Assembly (NCBI GenBank): GCA_036443405.1
Contig: JAZFYD010000014.1
Coordinates: forward strand, 1-13,148
Direction of reading: 5' to 3'
Origin: JAZFYD01 sp036443405
GTDB lineage: Bacteria > Planctomycetota > PLA2
Length of the DNA stretch: 13,148 bases
Shown here: positions 7,396 to 13,148 of the stretch, piece after piece
Numbering within the stretch: the stretch's first letter is position 1
Layout of the letters: every line of letters begins with the position of its first letter
The notes under the pieces: model-generated
The model's input: the letters and a program-made list of their open reading frames with translations, nothing else
The model's database searches: none
Told to the model about the DNA's origin: nothing
Made by a program: the position numbers and the translations under genes

Positions 7396-7461
7396 CAAGC
7401 CACGGTGGCCCTCTTTGATGCCGAGCTTTTTCGGCAGCGGTGTTCCGGAGTAACCGGCCAT
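7396..7461 (-). pseudogene. Truncated N-terminus resembling DUF3052 proteins
   Basis: ATG 7461 begins MAGYSGTPLPKKLGIKEGHR, which matches from memory the conserved opening of DUF3052 proteins (MAGYSGTPL-KKLGIK-G). After about 21 codons the similarity stops: the family would continue with a V-L-AP-F stretch, while here GLVRRGMTRIV leads straight into the lipoprotein signal in the same frame. I read it as a gene fragment at a rearrangement junction near 7397. A deliberate fusion is unlikely, because it would put charged residues ahead of the lipoprotein signal. Confidence 0.5.
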
Positions 7462-7465
7462 CGAG

Positions 7466-7631
7466 CTAGCCCAACTCCGTGTCCGAGAGATCGTCGTATC
7501 GGCGCATCGCGTTGTTGTAGCCGAACACGTCGAACTAGGCACTACTCCCCGACCACGCGCACCGTCCGGCCCGCCACCACGACGACCTCGTGGCGCTTCC
7601 ATCCAGTTCTGCCGCGGGTTTTGACGACAGT
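7466..7631 (-). pseudogene. Two coding-like minus-strand scraps upstream of the HEAT lipoprotein
   Basis: Reading minus, 7631-7542 is open and ends TGWKRHEVVVVAGRTVRVVGE-stop, with strongly GC-biased third positions typical of a real C-terminus. Then, in a shifted frame, 7534-7466 reads FDVFGYNNAMRRYDDLSDTE and so on to a TAG, again with coding-like codons. Both are too short to be genes, and their own upstream stops (7632-7634 and 7535-7537) exclude normal starts. They may be pieces of one frameshifted gene end or of two genes. I recognise neither family. Confidence 0.4.
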
Positions 7632-7957
7632 CTACGTCGGCTGCGGCGTCTACCTGGACTGATGGCTCCGGCGATGGCTAGGTTGAGGGCCTAGCACGTC
7701 TCAAGGTGCCCCCGAGTTCCTCACCGCCACTGGCCCGGACGCACCGCCGCCGCCACTCCGATCCTCGGATACACATCTTCAGGGAGCCTCACCCATTGGA
7801 TGGGGTTCCCTGCGCCGCTTTGTACACGCTTCGGAACGGCCCGACGAGGCGGCGGGCAAACAGTTCCGACTGCTGGCCGCGTCGCCGCGCTGATTCACCG
7901 CGGCCGCACCCAGTTGCACACGTCGCTGGCCCGCTGAGTTCCTATACTCGATGCGCG
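7632..7957. other. Non-coding upstream region of the kinase gene
   Basis: Contains a 6-bp hairpin (GCTAGG 7677-7682 with CCTAGC 7690-7695) and the kinase -10 element. The kinase frame is open back to 7706, but that stretch has no protein-like composition. A plus-strand stretch ending RFVHASERPDEAAGKQFRLL and a TGA at 7891-7893 has coding-like codons but no start. I see nothing else supportable. Confidence 0.35.
7943..7948 (+). promoter_or_regulatory. Likely -10 element of the kinase gene
   Basis: TATACT (7943-7948) lies 9 nt before ATG 7958, so transcription would begin only a few nucleotides before, or at, the start codon. There is no Shine-Dalgarno sequence, which fits a near-leaderless mRNA. 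No good -35 hexamer is found at 16-18 bp; TTGCAC (7914-7919) is 23 bp away. Confidence 0.45.
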
Positions 7958-10900
7958 ATGGACAATCGGGAAGAGATCGCCGAGATCCTGTCGCGGTACA
8001 TGGAGGCGCGCGATGAGCGCGGCGACGCCGTTTCGCGCGAGGAAATACTTGCCGGCCATCCCGAACACCGCGACGAGTTGGCGGAGTACTTCGCGAGCGA
8101 GGATCTGATCGGCAGGATCGCGGGTACGCCGGTCACCGACCTGCCGGCCGGGACGCTCGTCGGGCCGTACGAAATCGAGCAGGAGGTCGCGCGCGGCGGC
8201 ATGGGCATCGTCTACCGCGCTCGGCACTCCCAACTGGGCCGCGAGGTCGCGCTGAAGATGATCCGCGTCGACCACCCGGACCCGACGACGCTGATCGAAC
8301 GGTTTCGCGTGGAGGCAACCGCGGCGGCGCAGCTCGCGCATCCCGGCATCGTTCCCATCTACGAGTTCGGCGAGCACGACGGACGTCCCTGGTTCGCGAT
8401 GCCCTATCTTTCCGGGGGCACGCTGCGTTCCGAAAGGCAGTCGCTGGCCGGCGACTGGAACAAGATTGCGGGACACCTGGCCGCCATCGCCCGGGCCGCG
8501 CACTTCGGTCACGAACACGGTGTCATCCATCGCGACCTGAAACCCGACAACATCCTGTTGGATGCGAGTGGATCGCCGCGGATCACGGACTTCGGCCTCG
8601 CCAAACGGCTCGAGAGTCGCGACCGATCGCTGACTGGGGGCTCCGACATCCTCGGCACCCCGGCCTACATGCCGCCCGAGCAAATCACGCGCGGCGCCGG
8701 CCGGAGCACCGAGGCCTCCGATATCTGGGCGCTCGGGGCGGTCCTCTACTTTTTGATCACGGGCGAACCGCCGTTCGCGGAGGCCTCGCTGGCGGAACGC
8801 GTCAAGCTCCTGGAAAGCTCGGCCCCCGAGCCCCCGAGTCGCATCGCTGCCTCGGTTCCCCGCGACCTCGACACGATCTGCCTCAAGTGCCTGGAATGCG
8901 ACCCGGCACGACGCTATGCGACAGCCGAGCAACTCGCCGAAGACCTCGAACGTTTCCTGAATGACGAGCCGGTTCGGGCGCGGCGCAGTGGCGTCGTGCG
9001 ACAGTTGTATCTCCTGGCTCGCCGCCGCGGCGCATGGATCGCGGCCGGCGCAAGTTTCGTGATCGGACTTGTTGCGGTCGGCCTGCTCTTGGTCTCGACG
9101 GCCGACCGCGAGACCGCGGAGCGGCGATCGCTGGCCCGCTTGCATCTCGACCGGGCGCGCGAAGGAGCGCAGAACGTGGATCCGGTCAGCGCCGGCCTGC
9201 ACTTCGCGGCCGCCCACCGACTCGAACCTGCGCGGGTCAGCGCGGTTGGAATCCGCAGTCACCGCGTCGAACCCCCGGAGCAGATTCTGGACGCCGGCGG
9301 CACGCCGATTCGTCGGCTCGCCTTTTTGGACGCCGAACGTCTGCTGGTGGTCTGCGAGGACGGGAGCGTCGGCGTCTTTTTCTGGAAGGACGGAACGCAG
9401 CGCGTGCTGCGCGAGGCCTCGGGCGCGCTTTTTGGCCTTTGTGTGTTTGCCGACCGGCGGCGGTTTGCGGTGGTTGGCGAAGGCGGCGTGTTTGAGCTCT
9501 GGGACGCGCAGACCGGAGAGCGGCTCGTTCGGCACGAGGTCAAGGACGCGGCCGAACGTCCGGTGTTCCTGCAGAACGTGGCGGTCATGACCGACGAGAC
9601 ACGCATCGTCTTGGGCGGGCTCGACTCACATCTTTACGTCTGGAGCACGACAACGAACACGTGGACCACGATCGAATTCGATCCCGGCGAGCCTGGTTTC
9701 CGCGTCACGCAAATGGCCGCTCTCGCGGCGTTGCCCAGCCCGGCGCGTGTGCTCGTCTCCGGCGCGGGTAGCTCGTCCGAGTCGGCCGCTCGTGTGCTCG
9801 ACCTGGACACCGGCACGTTCGAATCGCCGGTGCTCGAACACGAGGGTCCGGTCTGGCGGGCTCTCTCCCTGCGGAGCCGCGGTTTCGTGACGAGCGACAA
9901 CCATGGTGTCCGTTTCTTTGCGCCCGACGGCTCTCCGGACGATTCGCCCGAGCGGGGCGTCCTCCGGCAGCGAACCGCGGTCGGTGCGCTTTGTCGCGGA
10001 CCGGATGGAACATTGCTTTGCGGAAGTGAGCGACTCGTTCGGCGGTGGAGCATGAAGACGCGACAGCCGGTCGCGCTCGATCTGCCGCATCCGTCGCCCG
10101 TCTACGCCCTCGCCGCCAGCCCGGACGACCGGTTCGTCGCGGTCGGTGGCCGGGATCGTTTCATCCGCGTTTGGGCGATGCCGGAAGCCGGCACCGAGCG
10201 CATGCGCTTCCTGCACACCGACCCCGGCGACGCGCACTGGAGCACCAACAGTGAAACCCTGCTCTTGCGCGCCTACCAACACGACCGACTGACGCTCATC
10301 CGGATCGCGGACCTCTCGGTGACCACGCATCCAATCCCGAGCAAGGGTGCGGCGGGCGCCTGGGGCGACGATTGGATCATCGCGTCGGATACGGACTCCG
10401 TCACGTGGGCGACGAAGTCGCTCGATCGGCGCGGTGTCGTCCGTTTGCCGCCCGGCACGGAGAACGTCACGGTGAAAGCGGGCCGGTTGTTTCTGCGCTC
10501 GAGCGCCGGCGTCGTCAGTGAGTTCCGCCGCGAGGGCACACACCTGCGCCAGGTGCAACGGTTGGGCGAGGGCACGACTTTCTGTGTTTCGCCGCGTTAC
10601 CGGTATGTCTCCTTTCTCGGGGCCGATCAAGTCGCTACCGTCTCGCGCGTCGGCGGCTCCGAGGTCATCGCAACGCGAACCCTTCCGGGCGCGGTCCGCG
10701 ATCACTCGATCTGCGATGATGGAAGCTGGCTGGCGGCACGAACGAGCAGTGAGTTCGTGGTTGTCTGGAACCTGGCGACGAACCGCATCGGCAAGGTCCA
10801 CGATCCGCTCGGTGCGATCAGGGCCAGCCCGTGGCCGGAACGATCCGATTTGATGCTCGTCTCCAACGCGGACGAAAAGCACGTCAGCTTCAGCGATCCG

Positions 10901-11218
10901 GCCACGCGGCAGCCGATCGGCCCGGTGCTTTCGCCTTGGGGGGCGCCGGCGAGCAACTGGCGCGCGCCCGGCGATCGGCGAAGGGACAAGTACGGGTTCA
11001 GTCCGGACGGCCGCCATCTCTTTGTCGGCTACGTGGACGGGACCATCGTCTTGTGGCGTTTGGAGCGGATTGGTTTCGACAACACCCCAATCGATGCGGA
11101 GCGGGAGGTGTTGCGCACGTCCCTGGTCGCCATGTCGCGCGTGCGGGACGACGGAACCGAGCAGCCGCTGACGATCGAAGAGTGGCGGCGCCTGCGCAAA
11201 CGCTACGCTCAGGACTAG
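7958..11218 (+). CDS. Membrane-anchored Ser/Thr protein kinase with C-terminal WD40-like propeller
   Basis: The 1086-residue product starts at ATG 7958, chosen because protein-like sequence (MDNREEIAEILSRYMEARDE) begins there; the frame is open further upstream but not protein-like. A short helical N-terminus (1-68) of the kind seen in planctomycete kinases precedes a Hanks-type kinase domain at about 71-334. Its Gly-rich loop is ARGGMG (78-83), with Lys100, Glu119, HRDLKPDN (Asp193), DFG (Asp211) and GTPAYMPPEQ (233-242), so the domain should be active. A membrane helix spans about 359-381. Residues about 445-1033 form WD-like repeats such as FELWDAQTGERL, IRVWAMPEAG and VVVWNLATN, and the last 50 residues are charged and helical. 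The protein probably senses or binds a partner through the propeller and signals by phosphorylation. Ligand and substrates are unknown. A second, truncated kinase-like gene lies behind the sigma factor downstream. Confidence 0.9.
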   Translation: MDNREEIAEILSRYMEARDERGDAVSREEILAGHPEHRDELAEYFASEDLIGRIAGTPVTDLPAGTLVGPYEIEQEVARGGMGIVYRARHSQLGREVALKMIRVDHPDPTTLIERFRVEATAAAQLAHPGIVPIYEFGEHDGRPWFAMPYLSGGTLRSERQSLAGDWNKIAGHLAAIARAAHFGHEHGVIHRDLKPDNILLDASGSPRITDFGLAKRLESRDRSLTGGSDILGTPAYMPPEQITRGAGRSTEASDIWALGAVLYFLITGEPPFAEASLAERVKLLESSAPEPPSRIAASVPRDLDTICLKCLECDPARRYATAEQLAEDLERFLNDEPVRARRSGVVRQLYLLARRRGAWIAAGASFVIGLVAVGLLLVSTADRETAERRSLARLHLDRAREGAQNVDPVSAGLHFAAAHRLEPARVSAVGIRSHRVEPPEQILDAGGTPIRRLAFLDAERLLVVCEDGSVGVFFWKDGTQRVLREASGALFGLCVFADRRRFAVVGEGGVFELWDAQTGERLVRHEVKDAAERPVFLQNVAVMTDETRIVLGGLDSHLYVWSTTTNTWTTIEFDPGEPGFRVTQMAALAALPSPARVLVSGAGSSSESAARVLDLDTGTFESPVLEHEGPVWRALSLRSRGFVTSDNHGVRFFAPDGSPDDSPERGVLRQRTAVGALCRGPDGTLLCGSERLVRRWSMKTRQPVALDLPHPSPVYALAASPDDRFVAVGGRDRFIRVWAMPEAGTERMRFLHTDPGDAHWSTNSETLLLRAYQHDRLTLIRIADLSVTTHPIPSKGAAGAWGDDWIIASDTDSVTWATKSLDRRGVVRLPPGTENVTVKAGRLFLRSSAGVVSEFRREGTHLRQVQRLGEGTTFCVSPRYRYVSFLGADQVATVSRVGGSEVIATRTLPGAVRDHSICDDGSWLAARTSSEFVVVWNLATNRIGKVHDPLGAIRASPWPERSDLMLVSNADEKHVSFSDPATRQPIGPVLSPWGAPASNWRAPGDRRRDKYGFSPDGRHLFVGYVDGTIVLWRLERIGFDNTPIDAEREVLRTSLVAMSRVRDDGTEQPLTIEEWRRLRKRYAQD

Positions 11219-11246
11219 GGTGTCACCTCGAATGAGACCTTGAGAA

Positions 11247-11260
11247 CGGCCTCCGGGCCG
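11247..11260 (+). terminator. Short GC hairpin after the kinase gene
   Basis: CGGCC (11247-11251) and GGCCG (11256-11260) pair over a 4-nt loop, 29 nt past the kinase stop. It has no T-run, so this is a weak terminator call. Confidence 0.3.
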
Positions 11261-11363
11261 CTGTCCCTCCCGAAATCCCAAACACCCCGCTACATTCGAG
11301 CATTTCCGACGCTACCAAATGCGCAGCGTCCACGTCGAGCAGAATGGCCGATGATGCTCCGTC

Positions 11364-11661
11364 ATGCGCCTGTTCCTCGACCTGCTCGCTCTGGTTCGCG
11401 TCCTCAGCGCAGATCGCGCGCGGCTCGCTCTTGAACCTGCGCAAGCAGATCAACGTGCTGAAGCGCAGCGTGAAACGCGCGCGCATCAACGACGGCGACC
11501 GCATGTTCTGGGTCCTCATGCACCGTTTGTTCGCGGATTGGAAAGAGCACCTCGTTGTGGTCAAGCCGCAGACCGTGATCCGCTGGCATCGCCAAGGCTT
11601 CCGCTGCTACTGGAAGTGGAAGTCGCGGCCGAAGGGTGGCCGACCGGCGATCGCTCCCGAC
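11364..11661 (+). pseudogene. IS-derived integrase/transposase remnant (rve family, IS3/IS481-like), frameshifted and truncated
   Basis: ATG 11364 begins MRLFLDLLALVRVL, typical of rve-type integrases, and continues to RARLALE. The family motif then resumes in another frame as LRKQINVLKRSVKRARI, DRMFWVLMHRLFADWKEHL, VVKPQTVIRWHRQGFRCYW and KWKSRPKGGRPAIAPD. The shift at about 11433 fits loss of about 8 nt from the expected LENLALR segment. Similarity ends at Asp codon 11659-11661. The whole DDE catalytic domain and the right end of the element are missing, so it cannot transpose. The family assignment is from memory of the conserved VKP-TVIRWHRQGF-YW-WKSR signature. No terminal inverted repeats could be confirmed; TGTCACCTCGAATGAGACC at 11221 might be a left end, but this is a guess. 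Confidence 0.8.
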
Positions 11662-11730
11662 GGGATCGATCCCGCCGCCGCCTTCGTACCACGTGCCGAG
11701 AAGTTCCGCGATCCGGTCGCTGTCGCTCAC
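11662..11730 (-). pseudogene. N-terminal stub of a protein-kinase-like gene, cut by the IS remnant
   Basis: GTG 11730 overlaps the sigma factor stop as GTGA and starts MSDSDRIAELLGTWYEGGGG followed by IDP. This resembles the N-terminus of the intact kinase in this window (MDNREEIAEILSRYMEARDE) and the usual opening of planctomycete kinases that follow ECF sigma genes. After 23 codons the sequence becomes the antisense of the integrase remnant. The 4-nt overlap implies that the two genes formed a translationally coupled operon. The stub is too short to prove the kinase identity, but its location and the shared IAE(L/I)L pattern support it. Confidence 0.55.
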
Positions 11731-12317
11731 GGCTGCTCCTCCTCGAACGCCTCCTTGAACTTGCAGAGCGCGCGGCCATAGACCTTCTTGACCGCTTCGC
11801 GCGAGCGTCCTGTCCGCTCGGCGACCTCGCCCAACGAAAGGCCGTCTTCGCGCGCGAGACGAAGCACCCTCTGGTAGTGCGCCGGCAACGTGGCGAGCGC
11901 GCGCTGCACACGCTCCGCGGTTTCGGCGGCGATCGCATGCTCGCTCGGCGACGGCTGGCGACCAACGTGATGCGCGGTGTCGGGTCGCTGGCCACGCGTC
12001 ACCTCACGCGCTACCGCACGCTTTTGCACCTCCGTGTGCCGTTCGATGGCCTCCATCGCCTTCCGATCGACGATGCCGAGCATCCAGTTGCGAAACGACG
12101 CCGGCCCACCGGGACGGAACTGCGCACACCGCTGGAACGCCACGATCTGCGCTTCCTGAACGATGTCGCCGAGCGACACACGGCGCAGGACCTTTCTTGG
12201 CATCCGGCGCCGCGCGCGCGCGTGCAGCACGGGGGCACACTCCCCGATGAGGAGACGAAGTGCTTCCTCGTCGCCGCGAACGAATCGCTCCATGAGCTTC
12301 TTGCCGTCGTCTTCCAC
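11727..12317 (-). CDS. ECF-type RNA polymerase sigma factor, planctomycete family
   Basis: The 196-residue product is read from GTG 12317, which has AGGGAAGG just upstream; the frame is open to 12419 but that part is not protein-like. Region 2 spans about residues 9-105 (LMERFVRGDEEALRLLIGE, VSLGDIVQEAQIVAFQRCAQF, FRNWMLGIVDRKAMEAIERH). Region 4 is at the C-terminus (ALATLPAHYQRVLRLAREDG, LSLGEVAERTGRSREAVKKV), with a clear helix-turn-helix. The layout and the long region 2 ending in REV match the planctomycete-specific ECF family. It should direct RNA polymerase to a particular promoter set. No anti-sigma factor is visible. The kinase-like gene that follows with a 4-nt overlap is truncated, so its normal signalling partner may be lost. 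Confidence 0.9.
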   Translation of the reverse strand: MEDDGKKLMERFVRGDEEALRLLIGECAPVLHARARRRMPRKVLRRVSLGDIVQEAQIVAFQRCAQFRPGGPASFRNWMLGIVDRKAMEAIERHTEVQKRAVAREVTRGQRPDTAHHVGRQPSPSEHAIAAETAERVQRALATLPAHYQRVLRLAREDGLSLGEVAERTGRSREAVKKVYGRALCKFKEAFEEEQP

Positions 12318-12344
12318 GGACCTTCCCTGCCTAACGGTTGGGTG

Positions 12345-12373
12345 ATTATCCGCCTTTGGGGACGGCCGTTCCA
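12345..12373 (-). promoter_or_regulatory. Candidate promoter of the sigma factor gene
   Basis: On the minus strand, TGGAAC (12373-12368) and GATAAT (12350-12345) are separated by 17 bp, followed by a short leader to GTG 12317. The -35 core GGAAC is the type used by many ECF sigma factors, so autoregulation is possible. The -10 looks more like the housekeeping consensus. Confidence 0.4.
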
Positions 12374-12399
12374 GCGTGACTTGTTTCGGGACCGTCCCC
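12358..12399. repeat. 8-bp dyad in the divergent sigma/membrane-protein intergenic region
   Basis: GGGGACGG (12358-12365) and CCGTCCCC (12392-12399) are perfect inverted repeats with a 26-nt spacer that covers the candidate sigma -35. It could be an operator or an RNA hairpin. Confidence 0.4.
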
Positions 12400-12419
12400 G
12401 CCGGCCGGGTTTTTCCCAA

Positions 12420-12444
12420 CTCCTCCTAACCGGCGATGGAGGAG
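12420..12444 (+). promoter_or_regulatory. Inverted repeat masking the ribosome binding site of the membrane protein gene
   Basis: CTCCTCC (12420-12426) is the perfect complement of GGAGGAG (12438-12444), the Shine-Dalgarno sequence 6 nt before ATG 12451; the loop is 11 nt. If transcribed together, the stem would hide the ribosome site. Confidence 0.4.
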
Positions 12445-12450
12445 AACGAA

Positions 12451-12873
12451 ATGGAGCACACTGGAAAGCAACGCATCCGACCGCGACTGGTCATCCTGCT
12501 CTGGATCTGGGCGGTGCTCATCTTCACGGTCGTCGACTTGTTTTTGAACGTGACCGAGTTCGACGCCGTGCGACCGCAAGTCCGCTGGTACCGGGCCGCG
12601 CGCTTCACCGCGCACAAAATGGTCGGGGAGCCCTATCGCGAGCGAGACGAGTTCGCGACCTCACCGGACCGCGCGCCCGTGCTCGTCGTTGCAACGCCGC
12701 CGGACTCGCGGCCTCCGCCGCGCGTGCGCGTGATCGACGGTGAAGCGCCCGACGCACGGACCGCCGAGTTGATCGTGCTGAGGCTGCGAGCGTTCAACGA
12801 TCGCACCGACGACCCGGTGCAGCGCGCTGCGATCGACCGAGCGATCTTGCGATACACGAACAGGGAGGACTAG
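12451..12873 (+). CDS. Small single-pass membrane protein, unrecognised
   Basis: The 140-residue protein starts at ATG 12451, preferred over ATG 12436 because GGAGGAG lies 6 nt upstream of it. A positively charged N-terminus is followed by one membrane helix at about residues 13-32 (LVILLWIWAVLIFTVVDLFL). The remaining 105 or so residues are soluble, with a Pro-rich middle (PPDSRPPPRVRV) and a charged helical end (RAFNDRTDDPVQRAAIDRAI). It is divergent from the ECF sigma gene and 4 nt upstream of the Kelch-repeat gene, so it probably forms an operon with the latter. An anti-sigma role could be imagined from the location, but no zinc-binding or cytoplasmic anti-sigma motif is present, so I make no functional claim. 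Confidence 0.7.
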   Translation: MEHTGKQRIRPRLVILLWIWAVLIFTVVDLFLNVTEFDAVRPQVRWYRAARFTAHKMVGEPYRERDEFATSPDRAPVLVVATPPDSRPPPRVRVIDGEAPDARTAELIVLRLRAFNDRTDDPVQRAAIDRAILRYTNRED

Positions 12874-12877
12874 GGCG

Positions 12878-13148
12878 ATGTGTAAGGCAGTGTTTTTCCT
12901 CGTCGTCATCTTTGCCGGCCAAGCGCATGCGCAGGGCTCCTGGGAACCCAAGGCTCCGATGCCGACCGCGCGTTTCTCCGTCGGCTTCGGCACCGTCAAC
13001 GGCCGCATCTACGCCGTGGGTGGTCTGGGCGGCAACCCGCACGCCAACATCGGGGCGGTGGAGCGCTACGATCCAGCGACGGACTCCTGGGCCACCGGCC
13101 TAGCCCCGATGCCGACCGCGCGCAGGGACTTCGGTTTCAGCGTCGCGA
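12878..13148 (+). CDS. Exported Kelch-repeat protein (partial, 3' end outside window)
   Basis: ATG 12878 has GGGAGG 9 nt upstream, at the end of the preceding gene. The first residues form a signal peptide (MCKAVFFLVVIFAGQAHAQG, cleavage likely after AHA). The visible 90 codons hold one complete Kelch blade and the start of the next: the phrase APMPTAR recurs exactly 50 codons later, with NGRIYAVGG, VERYDPATDSW between. These Kelch hallmarks indicate a beta-propeller, usually a protein- or carbohydrate-binding fold. The number of blades and any other domain are beyond the window. The 4-nt gap after the membrane protein gene suggests joint expression. Confidence 0.85.
   Translation, partial: MCKAVFFLVVIFAGQAHAQGSWEPKAPMPTARFSVGFGTVNGRIYAVGGLGGNPHANIGAVERYDPATDSWATGLAPMPTARRDFGFSVA

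Noticed and set aside
7706..7957. N-terminal extension of the kinase reading frame
   Set aside because: The extra 84 codons are Arg/Pro/Ser-rich and unlike a protein, and a -10 element lies within them just before ATG 7958.
9626..11281. Long minus-strand open frame (551 codons) inside the kinase gene
   Set aside because: It is antisense to the well-supported WD40-like region of the kinase, and its translation is Arg-rich without any recognisable motif.
11364..12743. Long plus-strand open frame (459 codons) across the sigma factor gene
   Set aside because: Apart from its first codons, which belong to the integrase remnant, it is antisense to a clear ECF sigma factor and has low-complexity Arg-rich composition typical of GC-rich shadow frames.
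1..13148. CRISPR arrays, tRNA, rRNA or known defence genes
   Set aside because: No regularly spaced repeats, cloverleaf-like or rRNA-like segments, nor nuclease, helicase or toxin signatures were seen; the only mobile-element trace is the integrase remnant.

Overview
The window is GC-rich bacterial DNA and most likely comes from a planctomycete. The best pointers are an ECF sigma factor that reads like the planctomycete-type sigma-70 family, a large Ser/Thr protein kinase fused through one membrane helix to a WD40-like propeller, and the start of a second such kinase immediately behind the sigma factor. Every functional call here comes from reading the sequence; no database search was run.

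Layout, left to right. (1) 2-304 is the C-terminal end of a small unrecognised protein, followed by a 769-residue zincin-type metalloprotease (369-2678) without a signal peptide. (2) 2679-3066 is a gap with a strong hairpin, one copy of a 25-nt repeat, a coding-like scrap and a possible promoter. (3) 3067-4669 holds two tandem, translationally overlapping, paralogous genes for exported helical proteins. The upstream copy is frameshifted; the downstream copy carries two copies of the module. (4) 4670-5241 lies between convergent genes and is packed with inverted repeats, including four alternating copies of a GGCTATCC-like octamer. (5) 5242-7383 (minus) encodes a HEAT-repeat lipoprotein. Just upstream of it lie scraps of other minus-strand genes, one of which resembles the conserved N-terminus of DUF3052 proteins. 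(6) 7958-11218 encodes the receptor-like Ser/Thr kinase, apparently from a near-leaderless promoter. (7) 11219-11661 holds a frameshifted, truncated insertion-sequence integrase remnant, which abuts at 11661/11662 the first 23 codons of a truncated kinase-like gene on the minus strand. That gene overlaps the ECF sigma factor (11727-12317, minus) by 4 nt. (8) Divergent from the sigma factor are a single-pass membrane protein (12451-12873) and the start of an exported Kelch-repeat protein (12878 to the window end).

The most coherent story is in the right half: a planctomycete sigma factor/kinase operon that appears to have been cut by a mobile element, next to a complete kinase of similar N-terminal architecture. 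The left half is a set of uncharacterised exported or intracellular proteins. I did not find a clearly recognisable defence system, CRISPR array, tRNA or rRNA. The most unusual items are the tandem CxxC-bearing module proteins, the gene debris fused ahead of the HEAT lipoprotein, and the structured convergent intergenic region.
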